Numbered from the stretch's first letter, positions 33,296 through 41,979 are shown. The stretch: DNA of 64,000 nucleotides from Streptomyces sp. CB02056 (GCF_001905545.1 NZ_LIPD01000025.1:25308-89307); one strand, 5' to 3'. Made by a program: numbers and translations. The notes: generated from the sequence alone by a model not told the origin.

Positions 33296-35785
33296 ATGGC
33301 TGAGCACAGGGTCCGGGTCACCCAGGACAGCGCATCCCGCTGGCGTCGCCGCGCGGGCGAGTACGACACGCTCGCGGAGGCCCTGGCCGCCGCCGAACCG
33401 GGCGACACGGTGACCGTCCGCCCGGGCACCTTCCGGGAGAACGTGCTGCTGGACAAGCCGGTGACGATCGTCCCGGCCCAGGGCCCGGGGACGGTCCGGA
33501 TCGACCCGCCCTCCGGGGTGGCGCTCACCGTGACCGCCGCCGCCACCGTGCGCGACCTGGTGGTCGAGGGCGGCGACAGCACCACCCCGGCCGTGCTGGT
33601 CACCGGGCCGGAGGCGACCCCCTCCTTCAGCGGCTGCCGGGTGGAGACCCGCTCGGCCACCGGCATCGAGGTCACCGGCGGCGCCCGGCCGACCCTGCGC
33701 GGCTGCGTGGTCACCAACCCGGGCGGGCTCGGGCTGCGGCTGCGCGGCCCGGACACCGCCGCCGCCTTCGAGGACTGCGAGGTCGCCGCCGCCGGCCAGG
33801 CCGGACTGGCCGTCCTCGGCGGCGCCACCGCGGCCCTGGACCGCTGCCGCGTCCACCACGCCTCCGGCGCCGGCGTCCTGCTCTCCGACCCCGGCAGCGC
33901 CGCCGAACTGACCGGCTGCGAGATCTACGAGATCCGCGGCAGCGGCGTGCAGGCCGAGGCGCAGGCGGGCGGGCGGCTGGTCGACTGCGAGATCCACCGG
34001 GTCACCGGCAACGGTCTCACCCTGGACGGCGAGGCCGAACTGGTGCTCACCGGCTGCCGGGTGCACGACCTGCCCGAGAACGGCGCCGACCTGCGCGGAC
34101 GCGCCCGGCTGAGCCTCGCCAACAGCACCGTCCGGGACTTCGGGCGCGGGGCGCTGTCGGTCTGGGACCAAGGCACCGAGGCGGTCGCCGAGTCCTGCGA
34201 GATCCACGGCTCGACCGGCGAGTACCCGGCGCTCTGGGTCAGCGACGGCGCCCGGCTGACCCTCACCGACTGCTCGCTGCACGACCTGCCGGACGCCCTG
34301 TTCGTCCTCGACCGGGACTCCGCCGCCACCGCCGAGGGCTGCTCGTTCAGCCGGATCCGCAGCTCGGCGGTCTCGGTCAGCGGCGGGGCCACCGTCTCCC
34401 TGGCCTCCTGCCGGGTGCAGGAGGCGGGCACCGGGCTCTGGTTCCGCGACCACGGCAGCGGCGGACTGCTCACCGACTGCGAGATCTCCGACGTGGCCAC
34501 CGGCGTGATCGTCACCAAGGGCGCCGACCCGGTGCTGCGCGCCTGCACCGTACGGGCCAGCACGGACGCCGGGGTGTACGTCTCGGCCCAGGGGCGGGGC
34601 ACCTTCGAGGACTGCCGGGTCTCGCAGGGCAAGGGCTTCGGCTTCCACATCATCGACGGCTGCCGGACCCAGCTCACCCGTTGCCGGGCGGAGCACAACC
34701 AGCGGGCCGGGTTCGAGTTCTCCGAGCCGGGGCCGGTCACCGAGGGGTGCATCTCGGACGACGTCGGGGCGGCTCCGGTGCCGTCCGCTCCCGCCCCGCC
34801 CGGCGGCGGGGCGGGGCCGGGATCCGCGGGTGGGCGCGGTCCGGGGCTGGGGTCGTCGTACGGGTCCACCGACGTGCCCGCGCCGCGGACCGCCCAACTG
34901 ACCACGGTGGCCCCACTGTTGGCGTCGGCCGCGGCCGGTTCGGCCGCGATCTCGCCGATCCCGGACTGCCGGCCGGCCGAGGAGGCGCTCGCCGAACTGG
35001 ACTCGCTCGTCGGACTGGCCACGGTGAAGCAGGAGGTGCGCACACTGATCGACCTGATCTCGGTCGGCCGGCGCCGCCGCCAGGCCGGGCTCAAGGCCCC
35101 CTCGCTGCGCCGCCACCTGGTCTTCACCGGCGCACCCGGCACCGGCAAGACCACCGTCGCCCGGCTGTACGGCGAGATCCTCGCCTCGCTCGGGGTGCTC
35201 CAGCGCGGACACCTGGTCGAGGTGGCACGGGTGGACCTGGTCGGCGAACACATCGGCTCCACCGCGATCCGCACCGCGGCCGCCTTCGACCGGGCGCGCG
35301 GCGGGGTGCTCTTCATCGACGAGGCGTACGCGCTCGCACCCGAGGACGGGGCGCGGGACTTCGGGCGCGAGGCGATCGACACCCTGGTCAAGCTGATGGA
35401 GGACCACCGCGACGAGGTGGTCGTCATCGTGGCCGGCTACACCGCCGAGATGGAGCGCTTCCTCTCCGCCAACCCCGGTGTCTCCTCCCGTTTCTCACGC
35501 ACCATCGGCTTCCCCGACTACACGGCGGACGAGCTGCTGGAGATCGCCCGGTCGCAGTGCGCCGAGCACGAGTACGCGCTCTCCGAGGAGACGGAGGAGG
35601 CGCTGCTGGAACACTTCGGCGGGATGGAGCGCGGCCCCAACTTCGGCAACGGGCGCACCGCGCGACAGGTCTTCGAGACCATGGTCGAGCGGCACGCGGT
35701 ACGGATCGCCCACCTCGCGGACCCGTCCACGGAGGAACTCCAGCTGCTCGTCCCGGCCGACCTGCCCACGGCGCCGCTGCCGTAG
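33296..35785 (+). CDS. right-handed beta-helix / CbbX-EccA-type AAA+ ATPase fusion
   Basis: An 829-residue two-part protein. Residues about 20-480 form a right-handed parallel beta-helix: some 18 coils of about 23 residues with recurring LxxCxV, G.GV.V and CEI patterns, as in pectate-lyase-like NosD/CASH proteins. A Pro/Gly linker (about 485-545) leads to an AAA+ domain of the CbxX/CfqX-SpoVK-EccA type: Walker A GAPGTGKTT (about 612-620), Walker B VLFIDEA (Asp675-Glu676), sensor-1 VVIVAGYT, Arg-finger region SRFSRTI. Probably a cytoplasmic remodelling ATPase whose helix binds a polymer or protein partner. DUF6191 lies 79 bp downstream. Confidence 0.9.
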   Translation: MAEHRVRVTQDSASRWRRRAGEYDTLAEALAAAEPGDTVTVRPGTFRENVLLDKPVTIVPAQGPGTVRIDPPSGVALTVTAAATVRDLVVEGGDSTTPAVLVTGPEATPSFSGCRVETRSATGIEVTGGARPTLRGCVVTNPGGLGLRLRGPDTAAAFEDCEVAAAGQAGLAVLGGATAALDRCRVHHASGAGVLLSDPGSAAELTGCEIYEIRGSGVQAEAQAGGRLVDCEIHRVTGNGLTLDGEAELVLTGCRVHDLPENGADLRGRARLSLANSTVRDFGRGALSVWDQGTEAVAESCEIHGSTGEYPALWVSDGARLTLTDCSLHDLPDALFVLDRDSAATAEGCSFSRIRSSAVSVSGGATVSLASCRVQEAGTGLWFRDHGSGGLLTDCEISDVATGVIVTKGADPVLRACTVRASTDAGVYVSAQGRGTFEDCRVSQGKGFGFHIIDGCRTQLTRCRAEHNQRAGFEFSEPGPVTEGCISDDVGAAPVPSAPAPPGGGAGPGSAGGRGPGLGSSYGSTDVPAPRTAQLTTVAPLLASAAAGSAAISPIPDCRPAEEALAELDSLVGLATVKQEVRTLIDLISVGRRRRQAGLKAPSLRRHLVFTGAPGTGKTTVARLYGEILASLGVLQRGHLVEVARVDLVGEHIGSTAIRTAAAFDRARGGVLFIDEAYALAPEDGARDFGREAIDTLVKLMEDHRDEVVVIVAGYTAEMERFLSANPGVSSRFSRTIGFPDYTADELLEIARSQCAEHEYALSEETEEALLEHFGGMERGPNFGNGRTARQVFETMVERHAVRIAHLADPSTEELQLLVPADLPTAPLP

Positions 35786-35864
35786 GGCCCAGTGCGGTAG
35801 GGCCGGCGACCGGGGAACTCGTCGCCGGGGAACTCGTCGGCCGCGCCGGGCCGTTGAGGCGGGC

Positions 35865-36179
35865 ATGGGTGTGCTGTTGACGGGCGCGGCGGGCGGGTTG
35901 CTGCTGCCGGCCGGACTGGTCGTGGTGTTCTTCCTCGGTGCGGTGGCGCGGCGGCTGCGCGCCCGGCCGGCGGTGGGACCCGACGGCGGGCGCGGCGCGG
36001 GTGCGACCGCGACGGAGGAGCTGCACGCGCTGCTCTACCCGAGCAAGCGGGTGCAGCTGGAGCAGCGACGGGTCGAGCTGGTGCTGCGGGACGACGAGCA
36101 CGACGGCGCGCCGAAGCGGACGGGGATCGACCTTGCGGGCGGTCGGGCAGTGATCCGGCGGGTAGCGGGCACCGGCTGA
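35865..36179 (+). CDS. DUF6191-like small membrane-anchored protein
   Basis: A 104-residue protein: one N-terminal membrane helix (about 5-25) followed by a basic stop-transfer segment (RRLRARP) and a soluble region with ELHALLYPSKRVQLEQRRVE and LVLRDDEHDGAP, which I recognise as DUF6191-like. Function unknown. ATG 35865 fits the membrane start; the longer frame is a shadow of the upstream ATPase. Its stop codon lies in the first heptad of the repeat element at 36176-36269. Confidence 0.75.
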   Translation: MGVLLTGAAGGLLLPAGLVVVFFLGAVARRLRARPAVGPDGGRGAGATATEELHALLYPSKRVQLEQRRVELVLRDDEHDGAPKRTGIDLAGGRAVIRRVAGTG

Positions 36180-36269
36180 CGGCTGACGGCTGACGGCTGA
36201 CGACGAACAGGCAACAGCGAACAGACGACAGCTGACAGAGTTTGAAATCTGTCAGCTGTCACCCGTCCG
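36176..36269. repeat. heptad-repeat inverted element A
   Basis: Nine 7-bp units in register (CTGACGG three times, CTGACGA, CGAACAG, GCAACAG, CGAACAG, ACGACAG, CTGACAG) run 36176-36238. The centre AGTTTGAAAT is followed by inverted units CTGTCAG, CTGTCAC, CCGTCCG to 36269. Units flanking the centre pair perfectly over 13 bp with an 8-nt loop. It spans the gap between two convergent genes and begins inside the stop region of the first. It shares the centre and unit order with element B at 40116-40244. Confidence 0.9.
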
Positions 36270-36281
36270 CCGGCCGGCGCG

Positions 36282-37400
36282 TCAGCCCGTCCAGGCGCCG
36301 CCGGCCAGGAAGGACTCCAGGGCCGCCCGGTAGGGCGCGATGTCGATCCGCTCGCCCGCCAGCCAGTCGTCCGAGTAGTACTTGTCCAGGTAGCGGTCCC
36401 CCGGGTCGCAGATCAGGCCGACCACGCTGCCCGTCCGCCCGGCCGCCCGCATCTCGGCGACGATCCGCAGCGCGCTCCACAGGCCCGTCCCGGTGGAGGC
36501 CCCCGCCTTCTTGCCGAGCACCTGCTCCAACACCCGGACGGCGGCGATCGACGCGGCGTCCGGCACCTTCATCATCCGGTCGATCGCCCCGGGGACGAAG
36601 CTCGGCTCCATCCGCGGCCGTCCGATGCCCTCGATCCGCGAGCCGCTCTCGCAGACGGCCTCCGGATCGTGGCGCACCCAGCCGTCGAAGAAGCAGGAGT
36701 TCTCCGGGTCCGCGACGCAGATCCGGGTGTCGTACTGCATGTAGTGCACGAACCGGGCGATGGTCGCCGAGGTGCCGCCGGTCCCGGCGGTGGCCACGAT
36801 CCAGGCCGGCTCGGGGTGCGGCTCCAGGCGCAGCTGGGCGAAGACCGACTCGGCGATGTTGTTGTTGCCGCGCCAGTCGGTGGCCCGCTCGGCGTAGGTG
36901 AACTGGTCCATGTAGTGCCCGTCGGTCTCCTCGGCGAGCCGGGCGGAGGCCTCGTACACCTCGTCCGAACGCTCGACCAGGTGACACTCGCCGCCGTGGA
37001 ACTGGATCAGGTCGATCTTGGACTGGCTGGTGCTCTTGGCCATCACGGCGATGAACGGCACGCCGACGAGCTGGGCGAAGTACGCCTCGGAGACGGCGGT
37101 GGAGCCGCTGGAGGCCTCGATCACCGGCTTGCCGGGCCGGATCCAACCGTTGCAGAGCCCGTAGAGGAAGAGCGAGCGGGCCAGGCGGTGCTTGAGCGAG
37201 CCGGTCGGGTGGGTGGACTCGTCCTTGAGGTAGAGGTCGATCCCCCACTCCGCGGGCAGCGGGAAGCGCAGCAGATGGGTGTCGGCGGAGCGGTTGGCGT
37301 CGGCCTGGACCTTGCGCACCGCCTCCTTGAGCCAGGCGCGGTACTCCGGGTCGGAGCGGTCGACGTCGGCGGTCGGCTCGATGCCGGACTGGGTGCTCAT
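36282..37400 (-). CDS. PLP-dependent cysteine desulfhydrase (Cds1-type)
   Basis: A 372-residue fold-II PLP enzyme of the cysteine-synthase superfamily. The PLP lysine is Lys70 in PTGSLKHR; SGSTAVSEA binds the substrate carboxylate and GTGGTSAT the cofactor phosphate. Overall pattern and length fit mycobacterial Cds1 (Rv3684), which degrades L-cysteine to H2S, pyruvate and ammonia, better than O-acetylserine sulfhydrylases of about 310 residues. No sulfur-assimilation genes are adjacent. A GTCAC-GATAA-GTGAC dyad lies about 55 bp upstream. Confidence 0.85.
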   Translation of the reverse strand: MSTQSGIEPTADVDRSDPEYRAWLKEAVRKVQADANRSADTHLLRFPLPAEWGIDLYLKDESTHPTGSLKHRLARSLFLYGLCNGWIRPGKPVIEASSGSTAVSEAYFAQLVGVPFIAVMAKSTSQSKIDLIQFHGGECHLVERSDEVYEASARLAEETDGHYMDQFTYAERATDWRGNNNIAESVFAQLRLEPHPEPAWIVATAGTGGTSATIARFVHYMQYDTRICVADPENSCFFDGWVRHDPEAVCESGSRIEGIGRPRMEPSFVPGAIDRMMKVPDAASIAAVRVLEQVLGKKAGASTGTGLWSALRIVAEMRAAGRTGSVVGLICDPGDRYLDKYYSDDWLAGERIDIAPYRAALESFLAGGAWTG

Positions 37401-37453
37401 GGTCGCTGTCTCCCTCGTGGTGGCCCCCCGATGCTCACTACGAGTGTATGAGA

Positions 37454-37468
37454 GTCACGATAAGTGAC
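37454..37468 (-). promoter_or_regulatory. dyad upstream of the cysteine desulfhydrase gene
   Basis: GTCAC-GATAA-GTGAC, 53 bp upstream of the start codon on the minus strand, in a locally AT-richer segment. A candidate operator; no regulator is known. Confidence 0.4.
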
Positions 37469-37563
37469 CGTTTTCGAAGAGCCAGCTTCCGCTTATCGCC
37501 GTCAGGACAGATCTGGTCACCGTCGGGGGCGGAACTCATCGACCAGGGCAGACCCGATCGCCG

Positions 37564-38844
37564 TCAGGGCAGCACCGGCACCGACTGCGGGTCCGCCAGG
37601 TACGGCCCCCAGCCCAGCTCGGCCGCGCCCGCGAGCGCGCCGTGCGCCAGCTCCGCGCCGACGATCGGCACCCGGCCGCTGCGCCCCCACAGGCTGCGCT
37701 CAGCGACCACCGACCGCAGCCGGTCGGGCGCGGCCTCCAGCAGGTGGAGGTGCAGCCCGCTGAGGACCACCCGGTCGGGGTTGAGGATGTTGGCGACGCC
37801 CGCCAGGCCGAGTCCGAGCCGGTCGATGACATGCTCCACCGCCGCCCGCGCCCGGTCGTCCGTCGCGGCGGCCCGGCACAGCTCGCGCGCCTGGTCGAGC
37901 AGCGGGCGTCCCGGTTCCGGGGTGAGCCCGGCGGCGGTGAACAGCGCGTCGGGGTCGGTCTCGGAGTTCAAGCAGCCCCGGTTGCCGCACATGCAGGGCC
38001 GTCCCTGCGGGTCGACGGTGAGGTGGCCGACCTCCAGGGCGAGGCCGGCGCTGCCGGTGTGCAGGTGTCCGTCGATGACCAGCGCGCCACCGACGCCGCG
38101 GTGGCCGGAGGTGACGAAGAGCAGGTGGCGGGCGCCGCGGCCGGCGCCGTGCCGGTACTCGGCGAGCGCGGCCAGGTTGGCGTCGTTGGCGATCGCGGTG
38201 GGCAGCGGGCGCAGCGCCTTCGGGCCGTGGTCGGCGCGTCCGACCTCGACGTCGTACAGGTCGGCGACCGGGGTGCCGCTGGGCCAGGCGAAGTGCAGCG
38301 CGGCGAGAGCGGTGCCGTCCGGCTCGGTGACCGGGTTGGGCAGCGCGAGCGCGGCGCCCAGACAGCGGCGGTCGGTCGCGCGGGCGAGTTCGGCACCGGC
38401 CACGGCGACGGCGCGCAGCATCCGGACCGGGTCGGTGGCGGCGGGCAGCGGCAGGTGGACGGGCGGGTCGAGCAGTCCGCCGAGGCCGGCCAGGGTGACG
38501 CTCAGTCCGTCGGCGTGGATCTGCCCGGCGACCACGACCGGGCCGTTCGGGTCGATCGCGAGCCGGTGCGACGGGCGGCCGCGACCGCCGCCGGCCGGGC
38601 GCGAGTCGACGGTGATCAGGCCGAGCGCCTCGAGTTCGGCGGTGACCGCGCCGGCGGTGGCCCGGGTGACGTCCAGCGCGCGGGTGAGCGCCGAGCGGGT
38701 CGGCGTCTGGCCGGTGTGGATCAGGGAGAGCGCTGGGCCGAGCAGCGTCCGGCCCCGGTCGGGAGCCGCGCGGCGGTGGTTGTCGCGCTGCGCGTCGGAG
38801 TCGTTCCCGGTACCGGGCCTCGGGCTTGATGGTGAGAGCTGCAC
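37564..38844 (-). CDS. ROK-family transcriptional regulator
   Basis: A protein of about 426 residues with an N-terminal winged helix (SLIHTGQTPTRSALTRALDVTRATAGAVT region, about 45-90) and a C-terminal ROK sugar-kinase-like domain: GLALEVGHLTVDPQGRPC, then CMCGNRGCLNSE with the ROK zinc motif CxCGxxGC. The ROK signature Glu/Gly region is intact, so sugar binding is likely; such proteins usually repress sugar operons. Start GTG 38844 is uncertain, because downstream starts exist. Divergent from an MFS transporter with a shared dyad. Confidence 0.88.
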   Translation of the reverse strand: MQLSPSSPRPGTGNDSDAQRDNHRRAAPDRGRTLLGPALSLIHTGQTPTRSALTRALDVTRATAGAVTAELEALGLITVDSRPAGGGRGRPSHRLAIDPNGPVVVAGQIHADGLSVTLAGLGGLLDPPVHLPLPAATDPVRMLRAVAVAGAELARATDRRCLGAALALPNPVTEPDGTALAALHFAWPSGTPVADLYDVEVGRADHGPKALRPLPTAIANDANLAALAEYRHGAGRGARHLLFVTSGHRGVGGALVIDGHLHTGSAGLALEVGHLTVDPQGRPCMCGNRGCLNSETDPDALFTAAGLTPEPGRPLLDQARELCRAAATDDRARAAVEHVIDRLGLGLAGVANILNPDRVVLSGLHLHLLEAAPDRLRSVVAERSLWGRSGRVPIVGAELAHGALAGAAELGWGPYLADPQSVPVLP

Positions 38845-38858
38845 GCCCCTATTGTGAC

Positions 38859-38879
38859 TTTGTGTCGCTTCGAAACAAA
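38859..38879. promoter_or_regulatory. ROK operator candidate
   Basis: TTTGTGTCG-CTT-CGAAACAAA, 9-bp arms with one mismatch, in the gap between the ROK regulator and the MFS transporter, in AT-rich sequence that contrasts with the surrounding genes. ROK repressors typically bind such TTTG-type dyads. Confidence 0.6.
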
Positions 38880-38936
38880 ATCGGTTCACGCACCCGGCCC
38901 GATCGCCCCTCCTCCCAGTCTCGCAGCACACCCCCG

Positions 38937-40133
38937 GTGACGGACAGCCCCTGGGGTCCTGCACGCATCGCCCTCACCGCGTTCTTCGCCGTCGACGGCT
39001 TCCTCTTCGCCTCCTGGGTCGTCCGCATCCCGGACATCCGCAGTCAGGTCAGCGCCTCGCACAGCGCCCTCGGGCTCGCCCTGCTCTGCCTGTCCATCGG
39101 CGCCGTCCTCACCATGCCCGTGATCGGCCGGCTCTGCCTGCGGTACGGCTCCCGGCCGGTGACCGTCGGCTCGCTCGCCCTGCTCAGCCTCGCCGTGCTG
39201 CTGCCCGCGCACGCCCACTCGGTCACCGCGCTCGGCGGGGTGCTGCTGCTGTTCGGCGCGGGGTACGGCGGGGCCAACGTCGCGATGAACAGCGCCGCCG
39301 TCGACCTGGTCGCGCAGCTGCGGCGGCCCGTGATGCCCAGCTTCCACGCCGGGTACAGCTTCGGCGGGCTGGTCGGCACCGGCGTCAGCGGACTGCTCGC
39401 CGGCCCGCTGAGCACCGCGTGGGCACTCGCGCTCAGCGCGGCGCTGGGCATGGCCGTCACCGTCGGCGCGGGCGTCGTCCTGCTGCGCAGCCCGGCGGCG
39501 GCAGCGGTCGCACCCAGCCATACGGGCCGTACGGCGGAACCGTCCGGGACCGCGCGGCCGGACGCGGGCTCGACCCGCCCCCGTACCCGCCTGCTCGTCC
39601 TGCTGCTCGGCCTCACCGCGCTCTGCACCGCGTACGGCGAGGGCGCGATCGCCGACTGGGCCACGCTCCACCTCACCGACGACGTCCAGGCGAGTTCCGT
39701 GGTGGCCGCCACCGGCTACGGCGCGTACGCGTTCGCGATGGCCGGTGGGCGGGTCGGCGGCACCTGGCTGTCCATCAGGCTCGGCCAGACCCGGCTGATG
39801 CTGTTCGGCGGGCTGACGGCGGCGGTCGGCATGCTGGTCGCCGCCCTGGCGCCGGTGGTGCCGGTGGCGATCTGCGGGTTCGTGCTGGTCGGCCTCGGCC
39901 TGGCCAACCTCTTCCCGCTCGCCATCGCCCGGGCCGGTGCGGCGGGCGGGCCGCAGGGCGTCGCGTTCGCCTCCTCGCTCGGCTACGGGGGGATGCTGAT
40001 CGGCCCGGTGGTGATCGGCTTCCTCGCCGACGCGGCCGGACTGCCGCTGGCTCTCACCACGGTCACGCTCGCGGCCACGGTGGCGGCGCTCCTGCCGCTG
40101 TCGGTCGGACGGCGGGTGACGGACGACCGGTGA
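38937..40133 (+). CDS. MFS transporter
   Basis: A 398-residue major-facilitator permease with about 12 membrane helices in two halves separated by a Pro/Thr-rich loop near residues 195-220. The helix 2-3 loop motif is present as GRLCLRYGSRPV. The pairing with a ROK regulator suggests sugar or polyol import or efflux, but the sequence (PARIALTAFFAVDGFLFASW start) is of the YbjJ-like efflux type. GTG 38937 gives a short cytoplasmic N-terminus. Its last codons (RVTDDR) are encoded inside heptad element B. Confidence 0.88.
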   Translation: MTDSPWGPARIALTAFFAVDGFLFASWVVRIPDIRSQVSASHSALGLALLCLSIGAVLTMPVIGRLCLRYGSRPVTVGSLALLSLAVLLPAHAHSVTALGGVLLLFGAGYGGANVAMNSAAVDLVAQLRRPVMPSFHAGYSFGGLVGTGVSGLLAGPLSTAWALALSAALGMAVTVGAGVVLLRSPAAAAVAPSHTGRTAEPSGTARPDAGSTRPRTRLLVLLLGLTALCTAYGEGAIADWATLHLTDDVQASSVVAATGYGAYAFAMAGGRVGGTWLSIRLGQTRLMLFGGLTAAVGMLVAALAPVVPVAICGFVLVGLGLANLFPLAIARAGAAGGPQGVAFASSLGYGGMLIGPVVIGFLADAAGLPLALTTVTLAATVAALLPLSVGRRVTDDR

Positions 40134-40244
40134 CGGTCGACAGGCAACGGATGACAGGGAACAGCGAACAGATGACAGCCGACAGATAACAGCTGACAGA
40201 CACTGAAATCTGTTATCTGTCACCTGTCATCCGTCATCCGCCGT
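40116..40244. repeat. heptad-repeat inverted element B
   Basis: Twelve 7-bp units NNRACRG in strict register (GTGACGG, ACGACCG, GTGACGG, TCGACAG, GCAACGG, ATGACAG, GGAACAG, CGAACAG, ATGACAG, CCGACAG, ATAACAG, CTGACAG) fill 40116-40199. A centre ACACTGAAAT is followed by inverted units CTGTTAT, CTGTCAC, CTGTCAT, CCGTCAT, CCGCCGT to 40244. The arms around the centre match 20 of 22 positions (for example GACAGATAACAG with CTGTTATCTGTC). The left end overlaps the last codons of the MFS gene; the right end abuts the hutD leader. Confidence 0.92.
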
Positions 40245-40262
40245 GTGACAGGATGCGAGGCC

Positions 40263-40865
40263 ATGACGACCAGCGAACGCTTCCAGGTACTGCGGGCGGG
40301 CGAGCGCCCGGCGACGGCGTGGCTCAACGGGGGCGGGGTGACCAGGGAGGTCGCCGGGTTCCCGGTCGGCGCCGGACTGGACGCCTTCGACTGGCGGGTC
40401 AGCCTCGCGGACGTCGCCTCGGCGGGGCCGTTCTCCCCGTTCCCCGGGATCGACCGGGTGATCACCCTGGTCGAGGGCGCCGGCATGGCGCTCACCGTCG
40501 ACGGTACCGAGCAGCTGGTCGACGCGCCGTTCCGGCCGTTCGCCTTCTCCGGCGACGCCACCACCGACTGTCGGCTGCTGGCCGGCCCGGTGGTGGACTT
40601 CAACGTGATGACGCGCCGCGGGCGGGTCGAGGCCGCGGTCGACCTGGCCACCGCGGCCACCACGGTCGACGTCCCGGACGGGAGCACCGCCCTCCTGGTC
40701 TGCCTCGCCGGCACCGCCGCTGTCCACACCGCCACCGTCCGCACCGCCTCCGTCGACGGCGTCGAACTCGCCCGCTACGACGCCGCGTTGCTCGACACCC
40801 CGGGCACGTACGAGCTGCACCCGGACGGCACCACCGCCGTCATCGCCTTCCGCACCGCGCCCTGA
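40263..40865 (+). CDS. HutD/Ves-family protein
   Basis: A 200-residue beta-sandwich (bicupin-like) protein of the HutD/Ves family. Motifs are TAWLNGGGVTREV at the N-terminus, FDWRVSLADVASAGPFSPFPGIDR and the later GPVVDFNVMTRRG. HutD is linked to histidine utilisation in proteobacteria as a possible buffer or chaperone; here no hut genes are adjacent. ATG 40263 is preferred over an in-frame GTG at 40245 that lies in the repeat element. Heptad element B occupies its entire leader. Confidence 0.88.
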   Translation: MTTSERFQVLRAGERPATAWLNGGGVTREVAGFPVGAGLDAFDWRVSLADVASAGPFSPFPGIDRVITLVEGAGMALTVDGTEQLVDAPFRPFAFSGDATTDCRLLAGPVVDFNVMTRRGRVEAAVDLATAATTVDVPDGSTALLVCLAGTAAVHTATVRTASVDGVELARYDAALLDTPGTYELHPDGTTAVIAFRTAP

Positions 40866-40894
40866 GAGCCGGTCAAGGGCCGCACCACCGAACA

Positions 40895-40940
40895 GCGGCG
40901 CTCCCACCTCCCGGGACCACCCCGGGGGCAGGAGCGCCGC
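40895..40940. terminator. hairpin between convergent hutD-like and lipase genes
   Basis: GCGGCGCTCC and GGAGCGCCGC form a 10-bp outer stem with an inner CCCGGG/CCCGGG stem; it can terminate both converging transcripts. Confidence 0.8.
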
Positions 40941-40947
40941 CGCCGCT

Positions 40948-41955
40948 TCACCCGCAGAACACCGGCGTGGCGTGCCCCGGATCCAGCGCGTTGGTGACCA
41001 GGTGCAGCGCCGTCGGCGAGAACGCGATCCCGACGTGCTCCACCAGCGAGACCGGGCAGTGTTCCTGCACCACCTGGTTGTCGACGTCCGGGCCGCTCAG
41101 GAACTGGGTCCGCCACGGGGTGACGACTTCATCGAGGACCGTCGAGATCACCGTGTAGCGCACGCCCGGTACGGTGTCGGGCCGGGAGGCCATCACCGTG
41201 TTGAAGTCGGAGCCCACCGCCTGGTCCCGGCAGGCCTTGCAGACCGTGTAGATCAGGTCCGCGACGCCCGGGAAGTACGGCACCAGGTTGGTGATCCCGT
41301 CGAGCGTCGTGCCGTGGTTGGACGGCGCCAGCCCGACCAGCCTGCCGACCTTGGACCCGCCACCGAGGAACTTGAGGTAGTAGTTCGGCAGCATGCCGCC
41401 CTGCGAGTGCCCGACGATGTCGACCTTGGCCGCGCCGGTCGCGGTCCGCACCAGGTCCACGAACCGGCCGAGTTGGGCCGCCGACTCCGGCACCGGCCCG
41501 AGGCCGCCGATCGGCAGCAGCAGGCCGCTGCCGCTGGAGGTGACGCCGGGGATCATCCCGTAGTCGAGGGCGAAGACGCAGTACCCGAGGCTCTTCAGCA
41601 GCGGGGAGAGCGCCAGCCAGTTCTCGTAGCGGTTGGCGAAGGTGCCGTGCACCAGGACGACCGGGTCGGGGTGCGCGGTGGTCGGCCGGCACGTCCAGTC
41701 GTTGGCGCCGGGCGGCGAGGCCACCGTGTCGCCGTCCGGCGGCAGTTCGGCGGACGAGGCGGACGAGCTGGACGAGGCGGACGCTGCGGCCGAGCTGGCC
41801 GTGACGGCCGAGGCGCTCGCGACGGGCACGGCAGCGCTCGCCGGCGACACCGTCGCACCGGCCAGCACCGCCCCCGCCAGCAGCAGCGCACCCAGCGCGC
41901 CTGCGCCCCTGCGGCGCACCGGAATTGCGGAGAAGCGGAGAAGTGGGGTTCTCAA
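40948..41955 (-). CDS. secreted class-2 (EstA/LipA-type) lipase
   Basis: A 335-residue exported alpha/beta hydrolase. TTG 41955 follows GTGGAGG, giving a signal peptide with an Arg triplet (IPVRRRGAGALGALLL) and PASAA cleavage region near 42; the RRR lacks the full Tat consensus. A Ser/Ala linker (about 47-70) follows. The catalytic part has VLVHGTFANRYENW, nucleophile GHSQGG (Ser184), Asp in VLDEVVTPW and His near EHVGIAF. This matches Streptomyces triacylglycerol lipases of class 2. Divergent from a PucR regulator over an operator dyad. Confidence 0.9.
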   Translation of the reverse strand: MRTPLLRFSAIPVRRRGAGALGALLLAGAVLAGATVSPASAAVPVASASAVTASSAAASASSSSSASSAELPPDGDTVASPPGANDWTCRPTTAHPDPVVLVHGTFANRYENWLALSPLLKSLGYCVFALDYGMIPGVTSSGSGLLLPIGGLGPVPESAAQLGRFVDLVRTATGAAKVDIVGHSQGGMLPNYYLKFLGGGSKVGRLVGLAPSNHGTTLDGITNLVPYFPGVADLIYTVCKACRDQAVGSDFNTVMASRPDTVPGVRYTVISTVLDEVVTPWRTQFLSGPDVDNQVVQEHCPVSLVEHVGIAFSPTALHLVTNALDPGHATPVFCG

Positions 41956-41979
41956 CTGTTGCCTCCACAGCGGAAGTTT

